Made by a program: the position numbers and the translations under genes. This document shows, piece after piece, positions 22,001 through 28,294 of a stretch of DNA of 28,294 bases. The first letter of the stretch is position 1; each line of letters starts with the position of its first letter. The notes beneath the pieces were generated by a model. The model had not been told where the DNA came from, ran no database searches, and saw only the letters and a list, made by a program, of their open reading frames with translations. The DNA is from an uncultured Lachnospiraceae bacterium (GTDB lineage: Bacteria > Bacillota > Clostridia > Lachnospirales > Lachnospiraceae), in NCBI GenBank assembly GCA_910583895.1, contig CAJTYJ010000043.1, forward strand, positions 1 to 28,294, read 5' to 3'.

Positions 22001-22119
22001 AAGGATAACAAAAGTGCTTGTAAGACAATAAAATAACATTTGTAAACAGAATATCTGCCAGCGCTTTGCAACTCTTATTTACTCTTATTTTTCATAATGT
22101 TTGAAAGGAGATTCACAAA

Positions 22120-23439
22120 ATGCTGAACATGGATCAAAAACTGATCAAAAGACAGGAAGAGGGCAGGATCATCCGTACGGGTATCGTGGGAGCAGGCCAG
22201 ATGGGCCGCGGTATGGTGACCCAGATGGTACTGATGCAGGGCATGATGCCGGCGATCGTATCCGACATCAAAGTGGAAAACGCGGTGAATGCGTTTAAGT
22301 ATGCCGGTGTATCCGAGGATGCCATTGCCATTGCAAAGACTCTGGAAGATGCCAATGCAGCCATGGAGGCGGGCAAATATGTGGCATGTGAGAATGCCGA
22401 TTTCGTATCCCGGGCCAATCTGGTGGAATGTGCAATCGACGCGACAGGAGTGCCGGATGTAGGAGCGAAAGTGGCGACCGATGCCATGAAGAACAAAAAG
22501 CATGTGGTTATGCTGAACGTGGAGACAGACGTGGTGATCGGGCCCTACTTAAAGAAGTTTGCGGCAAAAGAAGGCGTGATCTACACCGGATCGGCAGGAG
22601 ATGAGCCGGGAGCGGTCATGGAGCTTTACAGCTTTGCAAAGGCCATGGGCATGAACGTGGAAGTCATGGGAAAAGGAAAGAACAACAAGATCGACTATGA
22701 GTGCAACCCGGACACAGTGCTGGAAGAGGCAACCCGCCGGAAGATGAGTCCGAAGATGCTGTGTGCATTCAAGGACGGCACCAAGACCATGGTGGAGATG
22801 ACAGCCATGTCCAACTACACCGGCCTGATTCCGGATGTGATCGGAGGACACGGTCCGAAGACTTCTCCGGGAACCGAGGGAATCAAGGAGCTGAATGATA
22901 TCCTGAAGTTAAAGAAAGACGGAGGAATCCTGGACAAACACGGGGTCGTGGAGTATGTCAACGGAATCGCACCGGGCGTGTTCGTGACCGTATCCACACC
23001 GAACCAGGAGATCGCATATCAGATGAGCTATCACAGCATGGGCCCGGGCCCCTTATGGACTCTGTACCGTCCGTTCCATCTGTGCAACTTGGAGACCCCC
23101 CTTACGGTGGCAAAAGCCGTGATCGACGGGGAAGTAACCTGTGTGCCGATCGACGGACTGGTATCCGAGTGTATCACAAGAGCAAAAATTGATCTGAAAG
23201 CAGGCCAGACCATCGACGGAATCGGCGGCTTTACGACCCATGGCTCCATCGCGACGGCAGAGGAATCCAACGCAAAAGGATATGTGCCCTTTGGCCTGGT
23301 GACCAACAAAGCCGTGATGAAAAGAGATGTGAAGAAAGGCCAGCTTCTGACCTATGATGATATCGAGCTTGATCGGAACACCCTGATCTACAAGCTCAGA
23401 AAAGAGCAGGATGCCATGTACGGCAGAAACGTACTGTAA
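22120..23439 (+). CDS. COG4091-type Rossmann/SAF-domain oxidoreductase, copy 2
   Basis: Encodes the same 439-residue protein as 19513-20832, with no nucleotide difference found between the two frames. The flanks are unrelated. Here it is preceded by its own promoter and AAAGGAG, and followed by a 130-nt folded leader and a class II aldolase. Two copies of one gene in two operons under one regulator suggest either dosage or a recent or continuing gene conversion. Family features are as for copy 1: the nucleotide-binding GAGQMGRG near the N-terminus and SAF at the C-terminus. Substrate unknown. Confidence 0.88.
   Translation: MLNMDQKLIKRQEEGRIIRTGIVGAGQMGRGMVTQMVLMQGMMPAIVSDIKVENAVNAFKYAGVSEDAIAIAKTLEDANAAMEAGKYVACENADFVSRANLVECAIDATGVPDVGAKVATDAMKNKKHVVMLNVETDVVIGPYLKKFAAKEGVIYTGSAGDEPGAVMELYSFAKAMGMNVEVMGKGKNNKIDYECNPDTVLEEATRRKMSPKMLCAFKDGTKTMVEMTAMSNYTGLIPDVIGGHGPKTSPGTEGIKELNDILKLKKDGGILDKHGVVEYVNGIAPGVFVTVSTPNQEIAYQMSYHSMGPGPLWTLYRPFHLCNLETPLTVAKAVIDGEVTCVPIDGLVSECITRAKIDLKAGQTIDGIGGFTTHGSIATAEESNAKGYVPFGLVTNKAVMKRDVKKGQLLTYDDIELDRNTLIYKLRKEQDAMYGRNVL
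22120..23439 (+). repeat. 1,320-bp direct repeat, copy 2 (same as 19513-20832)
   Basis: Direct orientation, exact from ATG to TAA. Homologous recombination with copy 1 would delete the regulator, its promoter, the terminator and one gene copy, 2,607 bp in total. Confidence 0.93.
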
Positions 23440-23570
23440 ACAGAGCAAAAAACAGCGTCGAACCAGACCGTGTCCGGATTGATTTTTTGGACGGGAATCG
23501 GACGAAAGATCAATCCCGTTCCGGCACTGGGAGGGAAGATGCAAAAACTGGAATAGGAGTACCGTAACCT

Positions 23571-24443
23571 ATGTTAGTTACTTTAAAAGAATTACTGGAT
23601 CAGGCAAAGGAAGAACGTAAAGCCATCGGTGCTTTTAACGGCACCACATTGGAAGCAATCCGCGGGATTATTCAGGCAGCAGAGGAGCTGAACTGTCCGG
23701 TGATCCTGCAGCATGCCCAAAGCCATGACGATATGATCGATCTGGAAGAGATTGGCCCCATCATGAAATATTATGCCGAGCGCGCCAAAGTTCCGGTGGC
23801 GCTCCATCTGGACCATGGCAGCACGTTTGCGCGCTGTGTACAGGCGCTGCGGCTGGGCTTTACTTCCGTCATGTACGATGCATCAGCCAGGAGCTTTGAG
23901 GAAAATGCCGCGGAGACCAAAGAGATCGTGAAGCTTGCCCATGCCGTAGGGGCAAGCGTGGAAGCGGAGCTTGGACATATTTTTACTTCTGAGGTAGTTC
24001 ACGGAGAAGGCGGACAGGCGGACAGCACCAGCGACTATGAAGATCTGAACGACATTTATACAGACCCAGAAGTAGCCAGAAAGTTTGTGGAGATGACCGG
24101 AGTGGATTGTCTGGCGGTTGCCTTTGGAACAACGCACGGTGTCTATCTGACAGAGCCGAAGCTGGATCTTCCAAGAGTGGCAAGGCTTCGGGAAGCGACC
24201 AATATTCCGCTGGTCATGCACGGAGGCTCCGGCGTGTCGGATGAAGACTATGCAGTGGCCATCGAGAACGGAATCTGCAAGGTTAATTATTATACTTACA
24301 TGAACATGGCAGGCGGCAGAGCCTCAAAAGAATACTGGGCAGACGGAGAAAAACCGCTGTTCTATGATTCCATGTCCCTGGCAGCCACCGAAGCCATCAA
24401 AGAAGACGTAAAAAAAGCAATGAAAGTATTCTGCAAGCTGTAA
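23571..24443 (+). CDS. Class II (zinc) ketose-bisphosphate-type aldolase
   Basis: Reversible cleavage of a ketose (bis)phosphate to DHAP plus an aldehyde in the FbaA/GatY/KbaY family, 290 residues. Metal and phosphate motifs are in order: VALHLDHGS (about residue 80), VEAELGHI with the glutamate ligand, VAFGTTHGVY with a histidine ligand, LVMHGGSGVSDEDY with the last histidine and the phosphate glycines, and KVNYYTYM. The size is like GatY/KbaY (~285) rather than the long yeast/E. coli FbaA (~360). The exact substrate (fructose-1,6-P2, tagatose-1,6-P2 or another) cannot be read from the sequence. ATAGGAG about 11 nt before ATG. The 103-bp repeat array starts on the base after its TAA. Confidence 0.92.
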   Translation: MLVTLKELLDQAKEERKAIGAFNGTTLEAIRGIIQAAEELNCPVILQHAQSHDDMIDLEEIGPIMKYYAERAKVPVALHLDHGSTFARCVQALRLGFTSVMYDASARSFEENAAETKEIVKLAHAVGASVEAELGHIFTSEVVHGEGGQADSTSDYEDLNDIYTDPEVARKFVEMTGVDCLAVAFGTTHGVYLTEPKLDLPRVARLREATNIPLVMHGGSGVSDEDYAVAIENGICKVNYYTYMNMAGGRASKEYWADGEKPLFYDSMSLAATEAIKEDVKKAMKVFCKL

Positions 24444-24656
24444 GCGGAACGATAAGTCAGCGGAATCCCCCGAAGGCACACAGAGCAATGAGTGAGCCCC
24501 GAAGGGGATCAGGAGTTGCTCTGCCCCCGTGTGCAGAAGGGATGGAGCGGAACGATAAGTCAGCGGAATCCCCCGAAGGCACACAGAGCAATGAGTGAGC
24601 CCCGAAGGGGATCAGGAGTTGCTCTGCCCCCGTGTGCAGAAGGGATGGAGCGGAAC
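24444..24656 (+). repeat. Two identical tandem copies of a 103-bp structured element plus a partial third (locus B)
   Basis: GCGGAAC starts at 24444, 24547 and 24650, so the period is 103. Copies 1 and 2 are identical as read; the third is only GCGGAAC with a few bases. Each unit folds as one long hairpin: TCCC/GGGA outside, GCACAC (24476-24481) with GTGTGC, AGAGCAA (24482-24488) with TTGCTCT, and CCCC-GAA-GGGG at the tip. It begins one base after the aldolase stop and ends just before the ribosome site of the next gene. The unit start AGCGGAATCCC corresponds to AGCGAAAGCCC in locus A. Confidence 0.93.
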
Positions 24657-24676
24657 GATAATAGGAGGTTTTATTA

Positions 24677-25198
24677 ATGGCAGTTTACAAAGAGACGATT
24701 CAGGTGCAGTCCCATGGGAAGACCCCAACCTACGTAAACATCACTCCGGATGTCAGAAGAGTCATTGAAGAGAGCGGCATCCAGAACGGAATCTGTACGG
24801 TGATTTCCCCCCACACCACCTGTTCCGTATTTTTTGAAGAGTTTGTCCATGATTTCAATGAGGCAGGGGATGAGTTTCTTCAGGAAGATTTGAACAAGGT
24901 GTTTGCAAAGATCATTCCGGACCATGTGAGCAAGGATCAGTACACCTATCCGGGAGAAGAACACTATAAAGCAGTGGAGAGCTGGCCGGATGCAGAAAGC
25001 TATCTTCCCGGCGGAGACCGGACGGCACTGTTCAACGGAGACGCGCATTTAAAAGCCACTTTCCTTGGCTCCAGCGAAACCTTTGAAGTCGACAACGGAA
25101 AACTGGGGGTCGGAACCACCGGCTATGTCTATTTTGCCGATTTTGACCGCACCCGACCCAGAACCAGAAAATGCAAAATCATTGTGATCGGAGAATAG
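24677..25198 (+). CDS. UPF0047/YjbQ-family protein
   Basis: Small metal-associated family whose biological role is uncertain; some members can replace thiamine-phosphate synthase weakly. It has 173 residues, longer than the usual 130-140. Family marks: VISPHTTCSVFFEE (HTTxxxxxxE), GDAHLKATFLGSSETF near 120-140, and the closing LGVGTTGYVYFADFD then R..R. The excess length is an insert around residues 88-118 (YTYPGEEHYKAVESWP and after). AGGAGG is well placed. It sits between an aldolase and a TPI homologue with 11 bases to the latter, so a role in the sugar pathway is inferred from context. Confidence 0.85.
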   Translation: MAVYKETIQVQSHGKTPTYVNITPDVRRVIEESGIQNGICTVISPHTTCSVFFEEFVHDFNEAGDEFLQEDLNKVFAKIIPDHVSKDQYTYPGEEHYKAVESWPDAESYLPGGDRTALFNGDAHLKATFLGSSETFEVDNGKLGVGTTGYVYFADFDRTRPRTRKCKIIVIGE

Positions 25199-25209
25199 GA
25201 GAGAGAATC

Positions 25210-25899
25210 ATGCCAAAAGCCCAGTCCCCATTTTTAATTGTAAATCCCAAATCCTATCTGTACGGAGCCAAGAGCTTAGAACTTGCCAAAGCGGCGGATC
25301 AGGTGGCGGCTGACACCGGCCTTCCGATTTATTTTACCTGTCCCTATGCGGATATCCGTATGATCCGGGAGGCGACAAAACACATCATCGTGTGCGCCCA
25401 GTCCATGGATCCCCTGGCTCCGGGACGGGGTATGGGTCATGTGCTCCCGGAATCTCTGAAAGAGGCCGGAGCAGATGCATTGTTTTTGAATCATGCAGAA
25501 AATCCAAAGACCGTCAGTGACCTGTATGCCACCATTAAGCGCGCCAAAGAGCTGGATATGATCACCGTAGTCTGTGCCGATTCCACGGTAGAGGCAAAAG
25601 CAGTGGCGTGTATGGATCCGGATATTGTTTTGGCGGAGCCGACAGATTTGATCGGTACCGGAAAGGTGGCAGATGATTCTTATACCATCGAGACGGTAAA
25701 AGCATTGCGTGAGATCAATCCCAACGTACTTGTAATGATCGCTTCCGGAGTAAGCACAGCGGAAGACTGCTACCATGTGGTGAAATTAGGTGCCGACGGA
25801 ACCGGGGCTACTTCCGGCATTTTAAATGCGCCCTCCCCGGCAGTCCGTGTGCGGGAGATGGCAGAGGCCATCGTGCGGGCAAAAAAAGAAGAAAAATAG
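25210..25899 (+). CDS. Triose-phosphate-isomerase homologue, archaeal-like short form
   Basis: TIM-barrel isomerase of 229 residues, clearly shorter than bacterial TpiA (~250) and resembling archaeal TPI or the tetrulose-phosphate isomerases of erythritol pathways. Catalytic residues are kept: Lys14 in VNPKSY, His95 in FLNHAENP and Glu143 in LAEPTDLIGTG. The phosphate loop near MIASGVSTAED and GADGTGATSG is present. AGHVLPE-like GHVLPESLKEAGAD matches the archaeal pattern. It probably feeds aldolase products into glycolysis, or isomerises a tetrulose phosphate. A housekeeping tpiA would be expected in the gapA-pgk cluster elsewhere. GGAGAGAG ribosome site. Confidence 0.87.
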   Translation: MPKAQSPFLIVNPKSYLYGAKSLELAKAADQVAADTGLPIYFTCPYADIRMIREATKHIIVCAQSMDPLAPGRGMGHVLPESLKEAGADALFLNHAENPKTVSDLYATIKRAKELDMITVVCADSTVEAKAVACMDPDIVLAEPTDLIGTGKVADDSYTIETVKALREINPNVLVMIASGVSTAEDCYHVVKLGADGTGATSGILNAPSPAVRVREMAEAIVRAKKEEK

Positions 25900-26018
25900 T
25901 TATTTTCAGGAATACACATTTGTGAAAATGCGAATGTTCCACAAGGCCGGCCTGCACCAGAAGGCACATGAAAAACAGCTGTTGGTTAGTGACAACAGCG
26001 ACAAAAAATAATTCAGGA

Positions 26019-26047
26019 TTGTCATTTAAAAAAAATTGTGCTACAAT
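26019..26047 (+). promoter_or_regulatory. Promoter of the tsaE-tsaB-rimI operon
   Basis: TTGTCA (26019-26024), 17-bp spacer, TACAAT (26042-26047). The -10 lies in the left arm of the terminator hairpin. Confidence 0.55.
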
Positions 26048-26079
26048 CACGCTATATGTGGTTGCAGCACAATTTTTTT
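26028..26079. terminator. Bidirectional terminator after the TPI-like gene
   Basis: AAAAAAATTGTGCT (26029-26042) with AGCACAATTTTTTT (26066-26079), extended by ACAATCAC/GTGGTTGC pairs, loop GCTATAT. It ends the aldolase operon. Confidence 0.88.
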
Positions 26080-26143
26080 GCCCTTTGGCAAAATCAAAAA
26101 CGCGGCGACAACTTTAAGAAACTGTGGAATATCGGAGAGACAC

Positions 26144-26584
26144 ATGATTTGGGAGACATTCGGTGCAGAGGAGACCTTTGCGCTTGGCAAACGAATCGGG
26201 GAAACCATACTTCCCGGAACCGTGATTGCTCTGGAAGGCGATCTGGGCGTGGGAAAGACTGTTTTTACCCAGGGAGTGGCGAAAGGGCTTGGGATATCGG
26301 AGCCGGTCAGCAGTCCAACCTTCACGATCGTGCAGGTGTATGAAGGAGGACGCCTTCCTTTCTATCACTTTGACGTATATCGGATCAGTGATGTGGAAGA
26401 GATGGAGGAGATCGGATACGAAGACTGCTTCTATGCAGAGGGTGTCTGCCTGGTTGAGTGGGCGAATCTGATACAGGAATTGATTCCCGAAGACGGCTGC
26501 CTTGTAAAGATCGAGAAAGATCTTCAGAAAGGCTTTGATTATCGCAGGATTACAGTAGAAGGATTGGAGGTGCCACAGATCTGA
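26144..26584 (+). CDS. tsaE: tRNA N6-threonylcarbamoyladenosine ATPase TsaE
   Basis: ATPase partner of TsaB/TsaD in making t6A at position 37 of ANN-decoding tRNAs. It has 146 residues. P-loop GDLGVGKT is at 32-39, followed by SSPTFTIVQVYEG (switch region) and FYHFDVYRI, then the DCFYAEGVCLVEWA Walker B-like segment. ATG 26144 has GGAGAGA three bases further upstream; the longer in-frame start lies inside the terminator hairpin. It overlaps tsaB by one base. Confidence 0.95.
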   Translation: MIWETFGAEETFALGKRIGETILPGTVIALEGDLGVGKTVFTQGVAKGLGISEPVSSPTFTIVQVYEGGRLPFYHFDVYRISDVEEMEEIGYEDCFYAEGVCLVEWANLIQELIPEDGCLVKIEKDLQKGFDYRRITVEGLEVPQI

Positions 26585-27324
26585 TGAAGGTTCTGGCTTT
26601 GGACAGTTCGGGGCTGGTGGCTTCGGTTGCTCTTTTGGAAGACGGAGTTATGGGAGGCACGCTGCTGGCGGAGTATACTGTGAATTATAAAAAGACCCAT
26701 TCACAGACACTGCTCCCCATGCTCGACGAAATTGTAAAAATGACAGAGCTTTCTCTTGATACGGTGGATGCCATCGCAGTGTCGGCAGGACCAGGTTCAT
26801 TCACAGGACTTCGGATTGGATCTGCTACGGCGAAAGGACTGGGCCTTGCACTGGACAAACCGCTGGTGGCGGTGCCCACCCTGGACGCCCTTGCCTATAA
26901 TCTGTGCGGAACCCAAAGTCTGATCTGTCCTTTGATGGATGCGAGGAGAGAGCAGGTCTATACGGGAATCTATGAGTTTCAAAACAGGCGCCTGGTGCGG
27001 CTTGCACCCCCTATGGCAGTTGGCATTGGGGAGATTGCAGAGCAGCTTTGCGCCATGAAAAGGGATGTGATCTTTTTAGGGGACGGGGTCCCCGTATACG
27101 GTCACAGACTGACGGAAATCCTGCTGGCTGAACTTTTGCAGGCAGGAGCAGAACACCAGTTCGCACCGGCTCATCTGAACAGACAGAGGGCCGGCAGCGT
27201 GGGTGCCCTGGCACTTCAGTATATCCGGGAAGGAAAGACGCAGACCGCGGCAGAACACCGTCCGGAATATCTGAGGCTGTCTCAGGCAGAGAGAGAACGT
27301 GCCGAAAAAGAGCGGGATCAGTAG
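26584..27324 (+). CDS. tsaB: t6A universal scaffold protein TsaB
   Basis: ASKHA-fold, non-catalytic partner of TsaD in t6A formation. It has 246 residues. The N-terminus MKVLALDSSGLVASVALLEDG and the SAGPGSFTGLRIGSATAKGL segment are diagnostic. DARREQVYTGIY follows. The last 25 residues are charged (AEREREKERDQ-like) and unlike the core. The ATG overlaps the tsaE stop by one base (TGATG). TsaD, which often completes this cluster, is not in the window. Confidence 0.95.
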   Translation: MKVLALDSSGLVASVALLEDGVMGGTLLAEYTVNYKKTHSQTLLPMLDEIVKMTELSLDTVDAIAVSAGPGSFTGLRIGSATAKGLGLALDKPLVAVPTLDALAYNLCGTQSLICPLMDARREQVYTGIYEFQNRRLVRLAPPMAVGIGEIAEQLCAMKRDVIFLGDGVPVYGHRLTEILLAELLQAGAEHQFAPAHLNRQRAGSVGALALQYIREGKTQTAAEHRPEYLRLSQAERERAEKERDQ

Positions 27325-27349
27325 ATACGGATCCCGGAAGGGGAATGTG

Positions 27350-27802
27350 ATGATACGCAGAATGCAGCACACAGACATTCCCGGCGCAGCAGAGCTGGAG
27401 AGGCTGTATTTTTCCATGCCCTGGTCCCGGAAACAATTGACAGAAAGCCTTGAGAATCCGGCCTATCTGTTCCTCGTCATGGAGGAAAATGATAAGCTAG
27501 CAGGATATGCCGGACTTCTTCGGATCATGGATGAAGGAGACGTGACCAATATTGTGATCGAAGAATCATATCGGGGCAGAGGACTGGGCAGAAAACTTAC
27601 CGCCGCTCTTCTGGAAGAAGGACAAAAATGTGGGATACGGGAATTCACGCTGGAAGTCAGAGTCAGTAATCTTCCGGCAATCCACATTTATGAAAGTCTG
27701 GGTTTCACAAAAGAAGGACTGCGCAGAAACTTTTACGAAAAGCCGTCAGAAGACGCATGGATTATGTGGAAAAGAGATGGCAGTGGTTCCCTATTTCTTT
27801 GA
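27350..27802 (+). CDS. rimI: Ribosomal protein S18 alanine N-acetyltransferase
   Basis: GNAT acetyltransferase that modifies the N-terminal alanine of S18. It has 150 residues. The start IRRMQHTDIPGAAELE and PWSRKQLTESL are typical of RimI. The acetyl-CoA loop is SYRGRGLGRKL, followed by FTLEVRVSNLPAIHIYESLGF, the RimI signature with N-x-x-A-x-x-x-Y. ATG 27350 follows GGAAGGGGA; an adjacent GTG at 27347 is possible. It lies 25 nt after tsaB, in the usual tsaE-tsaB-rimI order. Confidence 0.93.
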   Translation: MIRRMQHTDIPGAAELERLYFSMPWSRKQLTESLENPAYLFLVMEENDKLAGYAGLLRIMDEGDVTNIVIEESYRGRGLGRKLTAALLEEGQKCGIREFTLEVRVSNLPAIHIYESLGFTKEGLRRNFYEKPSEDAWIMWKRDGSGSLFL

Positions 27803-27872
27803 ATCCAAGGGCAATATATAATCTCCACGTAGGCAGAAAGGAATAGCCGAAAGACACGAGGAGGATCAGGAT

Positions 27873-28121
27873 ATGCAAAAATACACAGATTCGGAGAAAA
27901 GAACTTTGGAGAAAGTCGTCTGCAATCGTTGCGGACGGGAACTGAAACTGGAAAATGGAATCGTGCAGGAAGGTGTATTCTCAGGGGATGCCCGCTGGGG
28001 TTATTTCTCCCGCAGAGACGGTGAGCGTCACCAGTTTGACCTGTGTGAGGCGTGCTATGAGCGTCTTTTGAAAGAATTCTCCATTCCCGTCACGATCGAA
28101 GAAGAGACAGAACTTTTTTAA
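27873..28121 (+). CDS. Small zinc-ribbon protein of unknown function
   Basis: 82 residues with two CxxC knuckles: Cys17-Cys20 (CNRCGRE) and Cys58-Cys61 (CEACYE), 37 residues apart, enough for one zinc-ribbon site. Between them is GYFSRRDGERHQFDL. The C-terminus is acidic. Similar short proteins are common in Lachnospiraceae, but I know of no function. GAGGAGGATC at about 27859 is a strong ribosome site. A perfect TATAAT at 27817-27822 may be its own -10, though no good -35 was found. The third 103-bp-type repeat array begins about 10 bases after the stop. Confidence 0.85.
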   Translation: MQKYTDSEKRTLEKVVCNRCGRELKLENGIVQEGVFSGDARWGYFSRRDGERHQFDLCEACYERLLKEFSIPVTIEEETELF

Positions 28122-28130
28122 ACAACAAAA

Positions 28131-28294
28131 TAGTAAACAGCGAAAGCCCGAACAGCGCCCAGATTGGATTACAGACGTGGGACACGGCTGGAAGTCAATC
28201 TAGAGGCCGGGTGCTGAGAGGGCGGGAGCGGAACTAAAAAAACAGCGAAAGCCCGAACAGCGCCCAGATTGGATTACAGACGTGGGACACGGCT
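28131..28294 (+). repeat. Tandem copies of a ~103-bp structured element, cut by the window end (locus C)
   Basis: AACAGCGAAAGCCCG occurs at 28136 and 28241, a period of about 105, differing from 103 by A-run length. The unit ends GGGCGGGAGCGGAACT. Pairing: CCCG/CGGG outside, AGCGCCC with GGGTGCT, AGATTG with CAATCT, CGTgggacACG at the tip. The first 15 bases equal the unit start of locus A, but the interior differs completely. The second copy runs off the window. Confidence 0.88.

Noticed and set aside
25978..25999. GCTGTTG/CAACAGC hairpin as terminator of the TPI-like gene
   Set aside because: No T-run on the + strand; the stronger terminator at 26028-26079 explains the operon end.
25826..26011. 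61-codon + frame after the TPI-like gene
   Set aside because: Overlaps the TPI-like gene in another frame and ends in the hairpin region, with no ribosome site or motif.

Overview
The window is a stretch of Gram-positive chromosome, most likely from a Lachnospiraceae/Clostridia gut-type anaerobe. This is inferred from sigma-A style promoters with strong AGGAGG ribosome sites, a long-form hibernation factor, a stand-alone eukaryotic-type HisA, a KorD-like ferredoxin and a GutM/SrlAEB sorbitol-type PTS. No tRNA, rRNA, CRISPR array, phage or intact insertion sequence was seen. Nearly all genes are on the + strand; the exceptions are the 5' end of typA at the left edge and a SorC-family regulator.

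Layout. 1-4,070: typA (partial), a two-OB-fold SSB-like protein, a corrinoid adenosyltransferase, dapA-dapB (lysine/cell wall) and an acidic lipoprotein closed by two terminators. 4,140-6,130: a 2[4Fe-4S] ferredoxin, the C-terminal remnant of an IS1634-type transposase, eukaryotic-type hisA and hpf. 6,131-12,921: secA behind a promoter embedded in two perfect palindromes, prfB with its programmed +1 frameshift, an ACT-domain protein, hom, then a thrH-type homoserine kinase/phosphatase. 12,922-16,665: a 187-bp MITE-like structured element, a long folded leader, tex, and a TPR-like protein of unknown function.

16,750-26,080 is the accessory heart of the window. It holds gutM-srlA-srlE-srlB (glucitol-type PTS), a COG4091 Rossmann/SAF oxidoreductase, a divergent SorC-type repressor gene, and then a second copy of the same oxidoreductase that is identical over the whole reading frame. 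A class II aldolase, a UPF0047/YjbQ protein and an archaeal-like triose-phosphate-isomerase homologue follow. There is no classical sorbitol-6-phosphate dehydrogenase (SrlD). The set looks like a complete uptake-to-triose pathway for a polyol whose chemistry is not the textbook sorbitol route. ACA-N2-TGT operator-like sites occur at all three promoters of the locus.

26,028-28,121 carries tsaE-tsaB-rimI (t6A and ribosomal-protein acetylation genes) and a small zinc-ribbon protein.

The most unusual non-coding signal is a set of roughly 103-bp tandem elements at three loci (about 11,985, 24,444 and 28,131). They have different interiors but the same period, the same nested-hairpin plan and the same junction motif (GCGGWAC followed by an AGCGRAAKCCC-like start). 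Each sits directly after a stop codon. They look like one family of mobile or structured intergenic elements that I cannot match to a named family.
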